From contig CACYHQ010000002.1 in NCBI GenBank assembly GCA_902774245.1, positions 62,001 through 126,000 of the forward strand: a DNA stretch of 64,000 nt, read 5' to 3'. The notes beneath the pieces were generated by a model. That model was not told the origin of the DNA and did no database searches. It saw only the letters and a list, made by a program, of their open reading frames with translations. A program made the position numbers and the translations under genes. This stretch comes from an uncultured bacterium. GTDB taxonomy: Bacteria > Verrucomicrobiota > Lentisphaeria > Victivallales > UBA1829. Positions 49,274 through 58,798 of the stretch are shown piece after piece. Numbering within the stretch: the stretch's first letter is position 1; the number at the start of each line of letters is the position of its first letter.

Positions 49274-49777
49274 ATGATCCAGCTGGAAACAATCTCTCTT
49301 CCGCCGAAAAGCGCCTTCGGGTTCTTTTCCACAGTGCCTTTTTTCGGCGCCAACGCCAGGTTCAGGAAAAAGGTCGTTCATCTGCTGCGTTCACGGTCTT
49401 CCTTCCAACACGAGATCGAAAACATCTGGTTGCTGTTTCCATTTCAGACGGATATTCAGGCGATTCTGGAATGCATCCGGGTCAACAACGGCTGGCCCAA
49501 CGCCCTCTTCCTTCCGTCCGATTCCTTCCTCGCCCTCGCGCCGCTCGAAGGACATTACGGATCATGCACAGCCGATTATGACACCGTGAACGGTATCTTT
49601 TTCCTTCTTCACCCCGGGGAAAAGAAACAGGGAGACATGATAAGCCGATCACTTGTCGCGTGCGGAGATATTCCCGTCATTGATACCGAACGGATTCTAC
49701 CTGAACACACGATCGCCGATGTCCTGCAGCTGCTCGCCGGTTCCACGTTGTTTGAACTGGAAAACAGCCCAGCCTAA
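49274..49777 (+). CDS. hypothetical protein at the end of the tmk operon
   Basis: 167 residues with a GGGAG ribosome site 19 bp after ispH. No signal peptide or membrane helix is evident; the composition is mixed alpha/beta with Leu/Phe-rich strands. No family recognised. Codon use is less GC-biased than that of the upstream genes, hinting at a more recent arrival. It converges on the DUF2156 gene. Confidence 0.6.
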   Translation: MIQLETISLPPKSAFGFFSTVPFFGANARFRKKVVHLLRSRSSFQHEIENIWLLFPFQTDIQAILECIRVNNGWPNALFLPSDSFLALAPLEGHYGSCTADYDTVNGIFFLLHPGEKKQGDMISRSLVACGDIPVIDTERILPEHTIADVLQLLAGSTLFELENSPA

Positions 49778-49808
49778 GCGATATTTCTCCGGCAGCGGCG
49801 AGCCGCCG

Positions 49809-50729
49809 TCACGAGCGGCGGATGAGCTTGTAGTTCTGGAGCATGAAGAGCGGGTCGTAGGACTTTTTCGCCTGGCGGAGGCCGGGGATTCCGAGGTCCT
49901 GTTCTCGGTTGAGCAACCGGGCGCGGCCCTGCAGCGCGGCGGCGGTGCTGTGCGTGATGTACTGCGAAGCACCCTTGTATTCGTAGCGGGTCTTCTCGAA
50001 GTGGACGGTCCAGAGGTCGGACGAGACCGGGCTGTAGACGGCGAACGAGACGACGCGGCCCCCGGCTCGAAGCACAAGCCCTTCGACCGGAAGCGCCTCA
50101 AAATGCTCCGCGAGCATCCCGATGGCGGCGGCCTCATGCACGGCCTCGACGGAAACGGGCTCGTCCTGCGCCGCGAACCAGTCGCGCTGAACGGCGAGCG
50201 CCTCGTCGAGATTCGCGCGGGAAAGCGGTTCCAGCGCGGCGTCCGGGTTGTCCTCGCGGAACTGCGCGATCAGGTTGCGTTTCTTCGCCAGCAGACGCCC
50301 GTGCAGGCCGACGAGCGCGTCCACGCAATAGATGTACTCGTCGTAACGGTCGTCCATGCGTTCGGCGGAAAACCTCGTCCCGACGTCCGGATGCGTCTTC
50401 AGATATTCCTGGTCCACGTGGTCGAACGAGCCGCTGTAGCCGGCGCGAATGAGGCGGTCGGACACCGCCAGAAGCTCGTCCGGTTCCGGACCGCGCGCGC
50501 CGCCCGGCGCGAACATGAGGATATCCTCGGTCTCGAGCAGGAGATAGAGGTGGGAGCCGATGAAACACCAGTCGGGGCGGTAGGTGCCGCTCCACAGGAA
50601 AAGGTTGGTGAACGCGAATTCGCAGCTCTGGCGGCCGGACGCGAGCAGGAAGGGTTCGAGGACCGCACGGTCTTCGAGCGCGAGGCGGCGGAAGCCCTCG
50701 GGCGGGCGGAGTTCAAGAGGGGCGCTCAT
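49809..50729 (-). CDS. DUF2156-family (GNAT-like) protein
   Basis: 306 residues. 'SCEFAFTNLFLWSGTYRPDW' opens a fold shared with the C-terminal domain of phosphatidylglycerol lysyltransferases (duplicated GNAT). Later blocks are 'LLAKKRNLIAQFREDNPDA', 'VVSFAVYSPVSSDLWTVHFEK' (in pieces) and 'NREQDLGIPGLRQAKKSY'. Cytoplasmic versions without the membrane domain are widespread and uncharacterised. The start overlaps the stop of the GNAT gene upstream (ATGA) with GGAGG. Confidence 0.8.
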   Translation of the reverse strand: MSAPLELRPPEGFRRLALEDRAVLEPFLLASGRQSCEFAFTNLFLWSGTYRPDWCFIGSHLYLLLETEDILMFAPGGARGPEPDELLAVSDRLIRAGYSGSFDHVDQEYLKTHPDVGTRFSAERMDDRYDEYIYCVDALVGLHGRLLAKKRNLIAQFREDNPDAALEPLSRANLDEALAVQRDWFAAQDEPVSVEAVHEAAAIGMLAEHFEALPVEGLVLRAGGRVVSFAVYSPVSSDLWTVHFEKTRYEYKGASQYITHSTAAALQGRARLLNREQDLGIPGLRQAKKSYDPLFMLQNYKLIRRS

Positions 50730-51160
50730 GATTTGTTGCCTCCGAACCGGAACGGCGTATGGCCGTCCATGGGGGCGGCTCCGGCGGCGCGGTAAAACGC
50801 CTCCGTACCGGGCACGCCGACGCAGACGATCCAGTCGATGCCGAACGAGGCGAGATGGTCCGCGAGGCGTTTCACGATCTCGCGGCCGACGCCCTGCGAA
50901 CGGTGCGCCGGATCGACCACCACGTCAAGGATATACGCGTCGCTCACGCCGTCGGACAGCGCGCGCGCCATGCCGACGAGGCGTCCGGCGGGATCGAACG
51001 CCGCGGAGACAGCGAACGAATTCGCGATCATGGCGTCGAGCTCCGGGGCGGGATCGGACGGGCCGAACCAGCCCGCGGCACGGTAGAGCGCAAGCGCGTC
51101 CGCGCGCGGGAGGTCCTTGGTGATCGAATAGCGGAACCGATCCTGCCTGTCCGTATCCAT
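50726..51160 (-). CDS. GNAT-family N-acetyltransferase
   Basis: 144 residues. The acetyl-CoA loop is in 'ILDVVVDPAHRSQGVGREIVKRL' (R-x-Q-G-V-G, near residues 88-98), with 'GTEAFYRAAGAAPMDGH' at the C-terminus. This is close to the YhbS/ArsN2-like small acetyltransferases; the acceptor is unknown. Lies 17 bp after icd and is coupled to the DUF2156 gene. Confidence 0.85.
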   Translation of the reverse strand: MDTDRQDRFRYSITKDLPRADALALYRAAGWFGPSDPAPELDAMIANSFAVSAAFDPAGRLVGMARALSDGVSDAYILDVVVDPAHRSQGVGREIVKRLADHLASFGIDWIVCVGVPGTEAFYRAAGAAPMDGHTPFRFGGNKS

Positions 51161-51177
51161 AAAGCCCGAGGTAGAAA

Positions 51178-52428
51178 TTACATGTTGTTCGCGATCACGC
51201 GGGCAAACTCGGAGCAGCGGAGTTCGGTCGCGCCTTCCATCTGGCGCGCGAAGTCGTAGGTGACGTGTTTGGAGGCGATGGCGCGTTCGATGCCGCGGAT
51301 CACGAGGTCGGCGGCCTCGGTCCAGCCGATGTGGCGGAGGAGCATTTCGCCGGAGAGCGCGAGCGAGCAGGGATTGACCTTGTCGAGTCCTTTGTACTTG
51401 GGCGCGGTGCCGTGCGTGGCCTCGAAGATCGCCTTGCCGCCGACGTAGTTGATGTTCGCGCCCGGAGCGATGCCGATGCCGCCGACGCTGGCCGCCAGCG
51501 CGTCCGAAACGTAGTCGCCGTTCAGGTTCATCGTGGCGATCACGTCGTATTCGGCGGGACGGGTCAGGATCTGCTGCAGGAAGGCGTCGCAGATGCAGTC
51601 CTTGATGAGGATCTTGCCCTCGGGGACCGCGCCGCCGCATTCTTCCCACGTGACGGTCTGTTCCGGGAACTCGCGTTTCGCGAGCGCGTAGCCCCAGTCG
51701 CGGAAGCCGCCCTCGGTGAACTTCATGATGTTGCCCTTGTGGACGAACGTGACGCTCTTGCGGTGGTTGTCGATGGCGTAGCGGATGGCGGCGCGGATGA
51801 GGCGTTCGGAGCCTTCCTTGGAGACCGGCTTGATGCCGATCGCGGAGGTCTCCGGGAAGCGGATCTTGGCGACGCCCATTTCATTTTGCAGAAACGCGAT
51901 GACCTTCCGCACCTCGGGCGTGCCGGACGCCCATTCGATGCCGGCGTAGATGTCCTCGGTGTTCTCGCGGAAGACGACCATGTCGGTGAGCTCGGGGTGC
52001 TTGACCGGGGACGGGACGCCCTGGAAATAGCGGACCGGACGGAGGCAGACGTAGAGGTCGAGCTTCTGGCGGAGGGTCACGTTGAGGGAGCGGATGCCCT
52101 TTCCGACGGGGGTCGTGAGCGGGCCCTTGATGGCGATGCGGTGCTCGGAGATGGCCTCGAGGGTCTCGTCGGGAAGCCAGACGCCCTCGCCGTAGACTTC
52201 GCAGGATTTCTCGCCGGCGAAGACTTCCATCCAGGCGATCTTGCGCTTGCCGCCGTAGGCTTTCGCGATGGCGGTGTTCCAGATGTGCATGGAGGCCGCC
52301 GTGATGTCGGGGCCGATGCCGTCGCCTTCGATGAACGGGATGATCGGCTGATCGGGGACGATGAGGCTGCCGTCGGGATTCGCAGTGATGCGGTCGCCGT
52401 CGACCGGACGGATTTTCTGATAGCTCAT
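51178..52428 (-). CDS. icd: isocitrate dehydrogenase (NADP-type)
   Basis: 416 residues. Oxidative decarboxylation of isocitrate to 2-oxoglutarate. Signature blocks: '[12 protein letters not shown]', '[21 protein letters not shown]' (phosphorylatable-Ser region of E. coli-like Icd), '[14 protein letters not shown]', '[20 protein letters not shown]' and '[14 protein letters not shown]'. Length matches the homodimeric bacterial enzyme. Ribosome site AAAGGA; start overlaps the small upstream gene by 4 bp. In an anaerobe it probably supplies 2-oxoglutarate and NADPH. Confidence 0.95.
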   Translation of the reverse strand: MSYQKIRPVDGDRITANPDGSLIVPDQPIIPFIEGDGIGPDITAASMHIWNTAIAKAYGGKRKIAWMEVFAGEKSCEVYGEGVWLPDETLEAISEHRIAIKGPLTTPVGKGIRSLNVTLRQKLDLYVCLRPVRYFQGVPSPVKHPELTDMVVFRENTEDIYAGIEWASGTPEVRKVIAFLQNEMGVAKIRFPETSAIGIKPVSKEGSERLIRAAIRYAIDNHRKSVTFVHKGNIMKFTEGGFRDWGYALAKREFPEQTVTWEECGGAVPEGKILIKDCICDAFLQQILTRPAEYDVIATMNLNGDYVSDALAASVGGIGIAPGANINYVGGKAIFEATHGTAPKYKGLDKVNPCSLALSGEMLLRHIGWTEAADLVIRGIERAIASKHVTYDFARQMEGATELRCSEFARVIANNM

Positions 52429-52778
52429 GAATGGTCCTTTATGAGGTTGAGAAATGAAACGGATTCGGAAACGGTGATGGGGTCAATCCCCACGGCGTAG
52501 ACGCGGGCCGCGAGGTCGTAGAGCGCGGGTTCGCCGTCGGGACGGACCGTGCGCGGGTTCACGATGCGCATCTGCTTCAGTTCGAGGGTGTTGTTGCCGG
52601 CGGTGATCGGATGGCGGACGCCCTCGATCATGGTCATGCCGTCGATGTGCTGTTCGACGATGATGGTGGTGCCGCAGTCGCATGTGAGCTCAAGCGTCTG
52701 GTCGATGACAACCTGTTTTTTGTCCGGCTGCCAGACGGTTTTGTTCACGAGTTTTCCGATTTTGAGTCCGATCGGCAT
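52425..52778 (-). CDS. hypothetical protein between dapB and icd
   Basis: 117 residues, GGGAG ribosome site, ATGA overlap with icd. Predominantly beta; contains '[17 protein letters not shown]' with a C-x-C pair. No membrane segments and no recognised family. Its tight coupling to icd makes it a real gene. Confidence 0.65.
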   Translation of the reverse strand: MPIGLKIGKLVNKTVWQPDKKQVVIDQTLELTCDCGTTIIVEQHIDGMTMIEGVRHPITAGNNTLELKQMRIVNPRTVRPDGEPALYDLAARVYAVGIDPITVSESVSFLNLIKDHS

Positions 52779-52805
52779 GATTGCGGCTCCCGCGGTTCGC
52801 CGGGC

Positions 52806-53609
52806 TTACTTCAGCCCGAGCACGTCCTGCATGTCGTAGTATCCGGCGGAAGCGCCCGCGAGCCATTTGGCGGCGCGGAGCGCGCCCTTGGCGAAGGTCA
52901 TGCGGCTGGACGCGCGGTGCGTCAGCTCGATGCGTTCGCCGTCGCCCGCGAAGAGAACGGTGTGGTCGCCCACGATGTCTCCACCGCGCACGGCGTGGAT
53001 GCCGATCTCGCGGCGGGTGCGCGCGCCGACGATGCCCTGACGGCCGTAGACGAGGTCGTCCTGGGTACGGTTCGCGGCTTCGCAGAGGACTTCGGCCAGA
53101 CGGACCGCGGTGCCGCTCGGGGCATCCTTCTTCTGGTTGTGGTGCGCCTCAATGATCTCCATGTCGAAATCGTCGGCGAGGAGGGAGGCGGTCTTGCCGG
53201 AGAGGAAGAAGAGCAAATTCACGCCGACGCTGTAGTTGAACGTCTGGACGATGCGCGCGCCCTGAGCGGAGAGTTCGCGGAGGGCGGCCTTGTCGGCGTC
53301 GGTGAGCGCGGTGGTGCCGATCACGATGGAGAGCCCGGCCTTCGCGGCGGCGCGGGCGTTCTCCAGCACGTTTCCGGTGCTGAAATCGATGATGGCGTCG
53401 GCGTTCGCGAGCATTTCCGGCGTGAGCGCAGCGGAGATCGGCACGCCGAGCGCGGCGACTCCGGCGACGGTCCCGGCGTCCTGCCCGATGACCGGGCTGG
53501 CGGGGTATTCGGTGGCTCCCGCGAGCGTGAATTCAGGGTTGGCGGCGATGGCGGCGACGAGCGCCTTTCCCATGCGTCCGGCGGAACCGGTGATAATGGT
53601 GCGGATCAT
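52806..53609 (-). CDS. dapB: 4-hydroxy-tetrahydrodipicolinate reductase
   Basis: 267 residues. Diaminopimelate/lysine pathway step using NAD(P)H. 'GSAGRMGKAL' is the nucleotide loop, 'DFSTGNVLENA' and 'IGTTALTD' follow, and 'EAHHNQKKDAPSGTA' carries the catalytic His and Lys. Strong AAGGAGG site. Twelve bp after purL. Cytoplasmic. Confidence 0.95.
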   Translation of the reverse strand: MIRTIITGSAGRMGKALVAAIAANPEFTLAGATEYPASPVIGQDAGTVAGVAALGVPISAALTPEMLANADAIIDFSTGNVLENARAAAKAGLSIVIGTTALTDADKAALRELSAQGARIVQTFNYSVGVNLLFFLSGKTASLLADDFDMEIIEAHHNQKKDAPSGTAVRLAEVLCEAANRTQDDLVYGRQGIVGARTRREIGIHAVRGGDIVGDHTVLFAGDGERIELTHRASSRMTFAKGALRAAKWLAGASAGYYDMQDVLGLK

Positions 53610-53621
53610 GCGGAAACCTCC

Positions 53622-56564
53622 TTAAACGCCTTCGAGCGTGGATTTGTAGGATTTGATGAGTTCGGCGAGCTTGGCGGACACGACGACTTTGCCGCCGCGC
53701 GTGAATACAAGCTCCTGCTTCTCCGTGGTCGCGCCGACGCGGGCGAACACGTTTCCGGCGAGCATTTTTTCGAGCTCGGCGGCGCGTTCGGGGCGGCAGG
53801 TGAGGATGAAGCGCGAGTTCGACTCGGAGAAAAGCGCCTCGGCGTCGTTCAGGTTTTCGATGCCGGGGAGCTTGTCGAGGTCGATCGTCATGCCGAGACG
53901 GCCGCCGATGGCGGACTTGGCGGCGGCGATGGCGAGGCCGCCGAGCGCGGGGGAGATGACGGAGGACGGGATGTCCGCCTTGATGACCTCGGCGAGCGCG
54001 TGGTAGAGCTTGGAGGCCTTCGGGATGTCGACCTTCGGGACGTTGTTGCCGACGGCGTCGAGCATGGCGTAGTATTCGCTGCCGCCGAGCTCGGGCTTGG
54101 TCTCGCCGAGCACGTACACGGCGTCGCCCGCGAACTTGGCGTCGAGGGAGACCGCGTGAGACACGTCGTCGATGCGGGCGATGGTGCTGAAGAGGACGGT
54201 GGGCGGGATGGAAATCTTGCGGCCGCCGCGCGTGCTGTCGTTCTTCATGCTGTCCTTGCCGGAGATGCAGGGCACCTTGAACGCCTTGGTGCAGTCGTAG
54301 AGCGCCATGTTCGCGCGGACGAGCTGCGCGAGCTTGTATTCGCCGTCCGGGGTCTTCTCGCTCTGCACGGGGTCGGGCCAGCAGAAGTTGTCGAGGCCGG
54401 CGATGTGGTCGGGATCGGCGCCCGCGGCGACGGAACGGCGCACGGCGAGGTCGATGATGGAGGCCATCATGTGGTAGGTGTCGATGTCGCTGTAGCGCGG
54501 GAGGATACCCGCGGAGAGCACGATGCCTTCTTTCGCGAGGGGCTCGGCGAGCGTGACGGTGGCGTCGGAGGCGACGTCGCGGCAGACGCCGGTGAACGGC
54601 TTGATGATGCTGAGGCCCTTCACCTCGTGGTCGTACTGGCGCGCCTTGTATTCGTCGGAACAGATGTTCAGGCGGCCGATGAGCTTCACGAGGTCGGCGG
54701 AAAGGTCGCGGCCGGAGATGACCGGCTCGTCGAAGACCGGGGGCTTCCACTCGGCTTTCAGGTGGAGTTTCGGCAGGCCCTCGTGCATGAACTTGATGTC
54801 GATGTCGGCCACCACGCGGTCGCCGTAGGTGATGTGGAACTTGCCGGAATGGTTGAAGCGGCCGAGCACGGTGGCCTCCACGTCGCGTGCGGCGGCGAGC
54901 GCCAGAAATTCGTCGAGGCGTTCCGGCGCGACGGCGAAACTCATGCGTTCCTGCGCCTCGGAGACGAGGATCTCCCACGGCTGGAGGCCGGAGTATTTGA
55001 GCGGGGCCTTCGCGAGGTCCATGTCGCAGCCGCCGCAGACGTCCGCCATTTCGCCGACGCTGGAGGAGAGTCCGCCCGCGCCGTTGTCGGTCACGAAACG
55101 GTAAAGGAGACGTTCGCGCGCCTCGTGGATGAAGTCGCTCATGCGCTTCTGGGTGATCGGGTCGCCGATCTGGACCGCCTGCACGGGGCTGTCCTTGTGC
55201 AGCTCTTCGCTGGAGAACGTCGCGCCGTGGATGCCGTCCTTGCCGATGCGGCCGCCGGTCATCACGATGTAGTCGCCGGGCTCGATGAACTTCTCCCAGC
55301 CGTTGCGGTCGCCGACTTTGCGCGGAAGCGTGCCGACCGTGCCGCAGTAGACCAGCGGCTTGCCGATGTAGCGGTCGTCGAAGTACTCCCAGCCGACGGC
55401 GTACGGGATGCCGCTCTGGTTGCCGCCGTCGATCACGCCCTTGTGGACGCCGTCGCGGAGGCGGCGGGGGTGCAGGAGACCTTCGGGGACGTTGATCGGG
55501 TCGGTGAACGGCGAACCGAGGCAGTAGCCCCAGACGTTCAGCAGCAGGTCGGCGCCCTGCCCGGTCCCGAGCGGGTCGCGGTTCACGCCGACGATGCCTG
55601 TCATGGCTCCGCCGTAGGGATCGAGCGCGGACGGGCTGTTGTGGGTCTCGGCCTTGTAGACGAGGTCGAAGCGGTCGTTGAAGCGGATCACGCCGGCGTT
55701 GTCGGTGAAGACGGAGACGAGCCACGGCACCTCGGCCTGAAGCTCCTTCGTGCTCTTCTTGATGTAGCTCTTGTACAGCGAGGAGATCGTGACGGTCTTG
55801 CCGTCCGGGGTGGTGTAGTCGATGTCGGCGGCGAAGATCTTGTGCTTGCAGTGTTCGCTCCAGGTCTGCGCGAGGACTTCCATTTCCACGTCGGTCGGCT
55901 TGCGGCCGAGCTGGCGGAAGTAGCCTTGGATGGACTTCATTTCCTCGAGGCTGAGGGCAAGCGTGCCCTTGTGGGACAGTTCCATGAGCTTTTCGTCGGA
56001 GACTTCCAGGTCGTAATCGCGGACGATGACCTCGCCGAGGCCCTTGATGACCGGCTTGTTCAGCGGGATGGAGCTGTTCACGAGCTCGTCGCGGGAAAAG
56101 ACGTCGACCGATTCGATCAGGACGTTCGCGAGCAACCCGGTGGCGATGCGCTGCGCCTGTTCGCGCGTCATCTCGGGGGAATCGACCAGATATTCGATCG
56201 AGCTGAAGACCTGTTCCTCACGGGAGAGCTTGCGGCCGATGATGTCGCCAATGGCTTCCCACGCCGTGCGCGCCACGTTGTCCGTGACGCCCGGTTTGAA
56301 GCCGACGCGGATCAGCCAGGTGTAGTTCAACCCGGCGGAGGGCGTTTCGCCCACGATGCCGCTGCGGGTGACCGGGTCGGCGAGTTCGTGCGCGACCTTC
56401 GCGGCTTCGTCCGGCGTGATGTCCGCGGAGACGGTGTAGACGGAACGGGTGCGGATGCCGCGGACGGGCGGCAGACCGGGGAGGGCGGAAAGGCGGCGGA
56501 CGACGCCCTGGCCGCGGGCGTCCTGCCACTGCGGCTTCACCGACATTTCAATGCGATAGTCCAT
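53622..56564 (-). CDS. purL: phosphoribosylformylglycinamidine synthase, fused PurS-PurL
   Basis: 980 residues. The N-terminal ~200 residues hold PurS-like halves ('MSVKPQWQDARGQG', 'FKPGVTDNVARTAW'), followed by the PurL catalytic core: 'WSEHCKHKIFA' (near 246), 'AETHNSPSALDPYGGAMTG', 'DNGAGGLSSSVGEMA', 'GKDSMKND'. The glutaminase PurQ is not fused and not seen, so the enzyme is the PurSL + PurQ type rather than the ~1300-residue proteobacterial enzyme. ATP-dependent amidation of FGAR. A -10 TATAAT lies 35 bp upstream. First gene of the purL-dapB-icd unit. Confidence 0.93.
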   Translation of the reverse strand: MDYRIEMSVKPQWQDARGQGVVRRLSALPGLPPVRGIRTRSVYTVSADITPDEAAKVAHELADPVTRSGIVGETPSAGLNYTWLIRVGFKPGVTDNVARTAWEAIGDIIGRKLSREEQVFSSIEYLVDSPEMTREQAQRIATGLLANVLIESVDVFSRDELVNSSIPLNKPVIKGLGEVIVRDYDLEVSDEKLMELSHKGTLALSLEEMKSIQGYFRQLGRKPTDVEMEVLAQTWSEHCKHKIFAADIDYTTPDGKTVTISSLYKSYIKKSTKELQAEVPWLVSVFTDNAGVIRFNDRFDLVYKAETHNSPSALDPYGGAMTGIVGVNRDPLGTGQGADLLLNVWGYCLGSPFTDPINVPEGLLHPRRLRDGVHKGVIDGGNQSGIPYAVGWEYFDDRYIGKPLVYCGTVGTLPRKVGDRNGWEKFIEPGDYIVMTGGRIGKDGIHGATFSSEELHKDSPVQAVQIGDPITQKRMSDFIHEARERLLYRFVTDNGAGGLSSSVGEMADVCGGCDMDLAKAPLKYSGLQPWEILVSEAQERMSFAVAPERLDEFLALAAARDVEATVLGRFNHSGKFHITYGDRVVADIDIKFMHEGLPKLHLKAEWKPPVFDEPVISGRDLSADLVKLIGRLNICSDEYKARQYDHEVKGLSIIKPFTGVCRDVASDATVTLAEPLAKEGIVLSAGILPRYSDIDTYHMMASIIDLAVRRSVAAGADPDHIAGLDNFCWPDPVQSEKTPDGEYKLAQLVRANMALYDCTKAFKVPCISGKDSMKNDSTRGGRKISIPPTVLFSTIARIDDVSHAVSLDAKFAGDAVYVLGETKPELGGSEYYAMLDAVGNNVPKVDIPKASKLYHALAEVIKADIPSSVISPALGGLAIAAAKSAIGGRLGMTIDLDKLPGIENLNDAEALFSESNSRFILTCRPERAAELEKMLAGNVFARVGATTEKQELVFTRGGKVVVSAKLAELIKSYKSTLEGV

Positions 56565-56598
56565 GAGCTTATCCTTGCTTGGAGGGGTTATTTAAAAA

Positions 56599-56628
56599 AT
56601 TATAGCAAGGAAAAATATACCCCAGGAA
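56599..56628 (-). promoter_or_regulatory. purL promoter
   Basis: On the minus strand a consensus -10 TATAAT preceded by TTGC at 56599-56604; the -35 (TTCCTG) is poor. No PUR-box was recognised. Confidence 0.4.
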
Positions 56629-56656
56629 ACCCGATTTTTCAAGCGAGAGGCGTAAA

Positions 56657-57253
56657 TCAGGACTTCTTTTTTCGGGCGTTCGCGCGGACCGTGCGGAAAA
56701 ACGTCTGGAACATCTCCTTGCATTCCTCTTCCATGAGTCCGGCGGTCACTTCGACGTTGTGGAGCATACCGGGGAATCCGGTGATGTCGAGGGCGGTCCC
56801 GGCGCATCCGCAGCGCGGATCGCGCATGCCGAAGACCACGCGGCGGATCCGCGAGTTCACCATGGCCCCGGCGCACATCGCGCACGGCTCCTTGGTCACG
56901 TAGATGTCGATGCCGTCCAGCCGCCAGTCGCCGACGATCTGCGGCAGCGAGGCGATCAGCATGAGTTCGGCGTGGGCGGTGGCGTCTTTCAGAAGTTCCA
57001 CCTGGTTCCACGAGCGCGCGATGATGAGGCCGTCCTTCACCGCCACGGCCCCGACCGGGACCTCGCCCGCGTCGGCGGCCTGCTGGGCGCAACGGAGCGC
57101 GGCGCGCATATAGTAATCGTCTCCGAGCAGAGGTTTCAGCTCGCCGTCGTCCTCGCCGTCGAACGGACCGTCGAACATGCCGTTGCCGGAATCGAATACG
57201 AAACCGTCGGAGTCAGAAGCGGGAAACAGAAGATCGGAGCCGTCACTTGACAT
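56657..57253 (-). CDS. tadA: tRNA-specific adenosine deaminase with acidic N-terminal extension
   Basis: 198 residues from an ATG preceded by GAGG and overlapping the upstream AAA+ gene by 11 bp. The deaminase begins near 'DYYMRAALRCAQQAADAGEVP'(pieces at ~46-66). Zinc ligands are in 'HAELMLI' and 'PCAMCAGAM'. TadA converts A34 to inosine in tRNA-Arg. The first ~43 residues are Asp/Gly/Phe-rich and not part of normal TadA (~150-160 residues). This extension could be an artefact of start choice, but the ribosome site supports it. Confidence 0.88.
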   Translation of the reverse strand: MSSDGSDLLFPASDSDGFVFDSGNGMFDGPFDGEDDGELKPLLGDDYYMRAALRCAQQAADAGEVPVGAVAVKDGLIIARSWNQVELLKDATAHAELMLIASLPQIVGDWRLDGIDIYVTKEPCAMCAGAMVNSRIRRVVFGMRDPRCGCAGTALDITGFPGMLHNVEVTAGLMEEECKEMFQTFFRTVRANARKKKS

Positions 57254-58724
57254 GAACTGCGTCCTCGCGGAATTCGTTCAGGGCGTCCTCGCCGTGGATG
57301 GAGCGCATCAGCTTCACATTCTCCTCGTAGAAGACCTGCGGATCGGGCTGCTGCACCACCTCGCTGTTCGACTCGTCCATCAGCGTCTTGCGTTTGGCAG
57401 GGTCGGAGAGGTAGTGGTCGAGGTAGCGCACGAGCGTGCGCGGCGACAGCTCCTCGAACTGCTTCTGCCCGAACTCGCTCACATAGTCGGATGCGATCAC
57501 GGCGACGAGGTTCTTCGAAGGCGCTTTCATGCCCTTCGCCGTGAGGAAGTCCAGGATCATTTCCTGGCACCGGATCTCGTCGAACATCGGGAACTCGCAT
57601 CCGCGGCCGCGGCTGGAGATGTTCGCCGGGAACCGCTGGTTCGAGGCGATCGTGAGCGTGATGTTCTCCGGCAGGGAGAACGTGCCGCCGATGTTCGTGC
57701 GGAAATAATACCAGTCGGTCTTCGTCGCGTCGATGTCGTCGAAGAACAGCATGAACTTGTGTTCGGGCCATGCGGCGAGCTCGGCGATCAGCGGTTCCAG
57801 CCCGGTCGTCAGGTCCTCCGGCCGCGGGATGATGAGCGTGATGTTCGGGAAGGAGAGGCTGTAGGCGATGCTCATCTGCGTCTTGCCCAGGCCCGGCAGA
57901 CTCGAGATCAGCAGCGGCAGGTTGTTCCGCCCCTCGGAAAACGCCCGGAAATGCTCCTGGAACATCCGGCGCACGGACGCGTAACCGTAGAATTCGTCCG
58001 CGGAACGGATCGAGGGGAGCGTGAGCGGCATGAACGCGCCGTCCTGATGCCGGAAGATGCGGCCGTGCGCGAACGGGTCCTCGGCGGACATCCGCACGAC
58101 TTCCAGGGCGACCGCGCCGGGCTTCATCCGCAGGAACGCGCTCTGCGCCGATTCAAGCTTGAGTACGGACGGACGGAGCCGGGAGACCGCGCCTTCGGGC
58201 GCTTCGCCGGAACGTTCCGCCAGCAGGGCGCAGTACGCGGGGATCAGGTCTTTCAGGAGTTCCGCCAGGCGCACGGCGTGACGATAAAAGAACGCGGCGT
58301 CGGAATCAGATTCTTTTGAGGCGGGATGCGCCTCGTGCGGCGACAGAACCGCGAGGCGTTCGAAAAGCATCTTGTCCAGCAGACGGCAGAACGGGAATCC
58401 GGTACAGGCGGCGGCAAGCAGGTTCAGCGCATCAATGGAATCGGTTGCGCCGTCCGGAGGCGCTTCGAAGAGGTTGACGAATCCGGCCGCGCCATGATGC
58501 GCCGGATCATCGGGCGGCAGCCTGTGCAGCGGCTTCGTGAGCTTTGTCCGGACGGCCTTCGAGGACGAATGTCCGTGCTCGCAGTCAAGTTCAATGGCGA
58601 AAAGCGAGGCTGCGAGGCGGCCCGCAAACGTATCGGGTACAGGAGCCTCCCCCGTAAAAAAAACATGGAACGATGCTTCCGCGGCACGGCACGCCGTCAG
58701 AAGTCCGGCAGGTTCATTTTTCAT
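57243..58724 (-). CDS. AAA+ ATPase, DUF815-like
   Basis: 493 residues, AAGGAGG at the start. The N-terminal half is unrecognised; the AAA+ core has a P-loop 'SSLPGLGKTQ' (near 275), Walker B 'FMLFFDDIDA', 'LTIASNQRFPANIS' (sensor 1) and 'ELSPRTLVRYLDHYL'. The arrangement 'F-D-D-I-D...N-I-G-G-x-F...I-A-S-N-x-R' resembles the DUF815 group of AAA+ proteins, whose role is unknown. Coupled to tadA by an 11-bp overlap. Confidence 0.7.
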   Translation of the reverse strand: MKNEPAGLLTACRAAEASFHVFFTGEAPVPDTFAGRLAASLFAIELDCEHGHSSSKAVRTKLTKPLHRLPPDDPAHHGAAGFVNLFEAPPDGATDSIDALNLLAAACTGFPFCRLLDKMLFERLAVLSPHEAHPASKESDSDAAFFYRHAVRLAELLKDLIPAYCALLAERSGEAPEGAVSRLRPSVLKLESAQSAFLRMKPGAVALEVVRMSAEDPFAHGRIFRHQDGAFMPLTLPSIRSADEFYGYASVRRMFQEHFRAFSEGRNNLPLLISSLPGLGKTQMSIAYSLSFPNITLIIPRPEDLTTGLEPLIAELAAWPEHKFMLFFDDIDATKTDWYYFRTNIGGTFSLPENITLTIASNQRFPANISSRGRGCEFPMFDEIRCQEMILDFLTAKGMKAPSKNLVAVIASDYVSEFGQKQFEELSPRTLVRYLDHYLSDPAKRKTLMDESNSEVVQQPDPQVFYEENVKLMRSIHGEDALNEFREDAVHVK

Positions 58725-58798
58725 ATCCGCACGCCTCCTTTCTGTTCAAAATGAATGCGGAGGCGGCCGGCGGTTCCGCCGCCCCGCGCTTACACCCC

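Noticed and set aside
52611..56903. 1430-codon plus-strand reading frame
   Set aside because: It is the antisense shadow of purL and dapB in GC-rich DNA. The minus-strand genes have clear family matches and ribosome sites.
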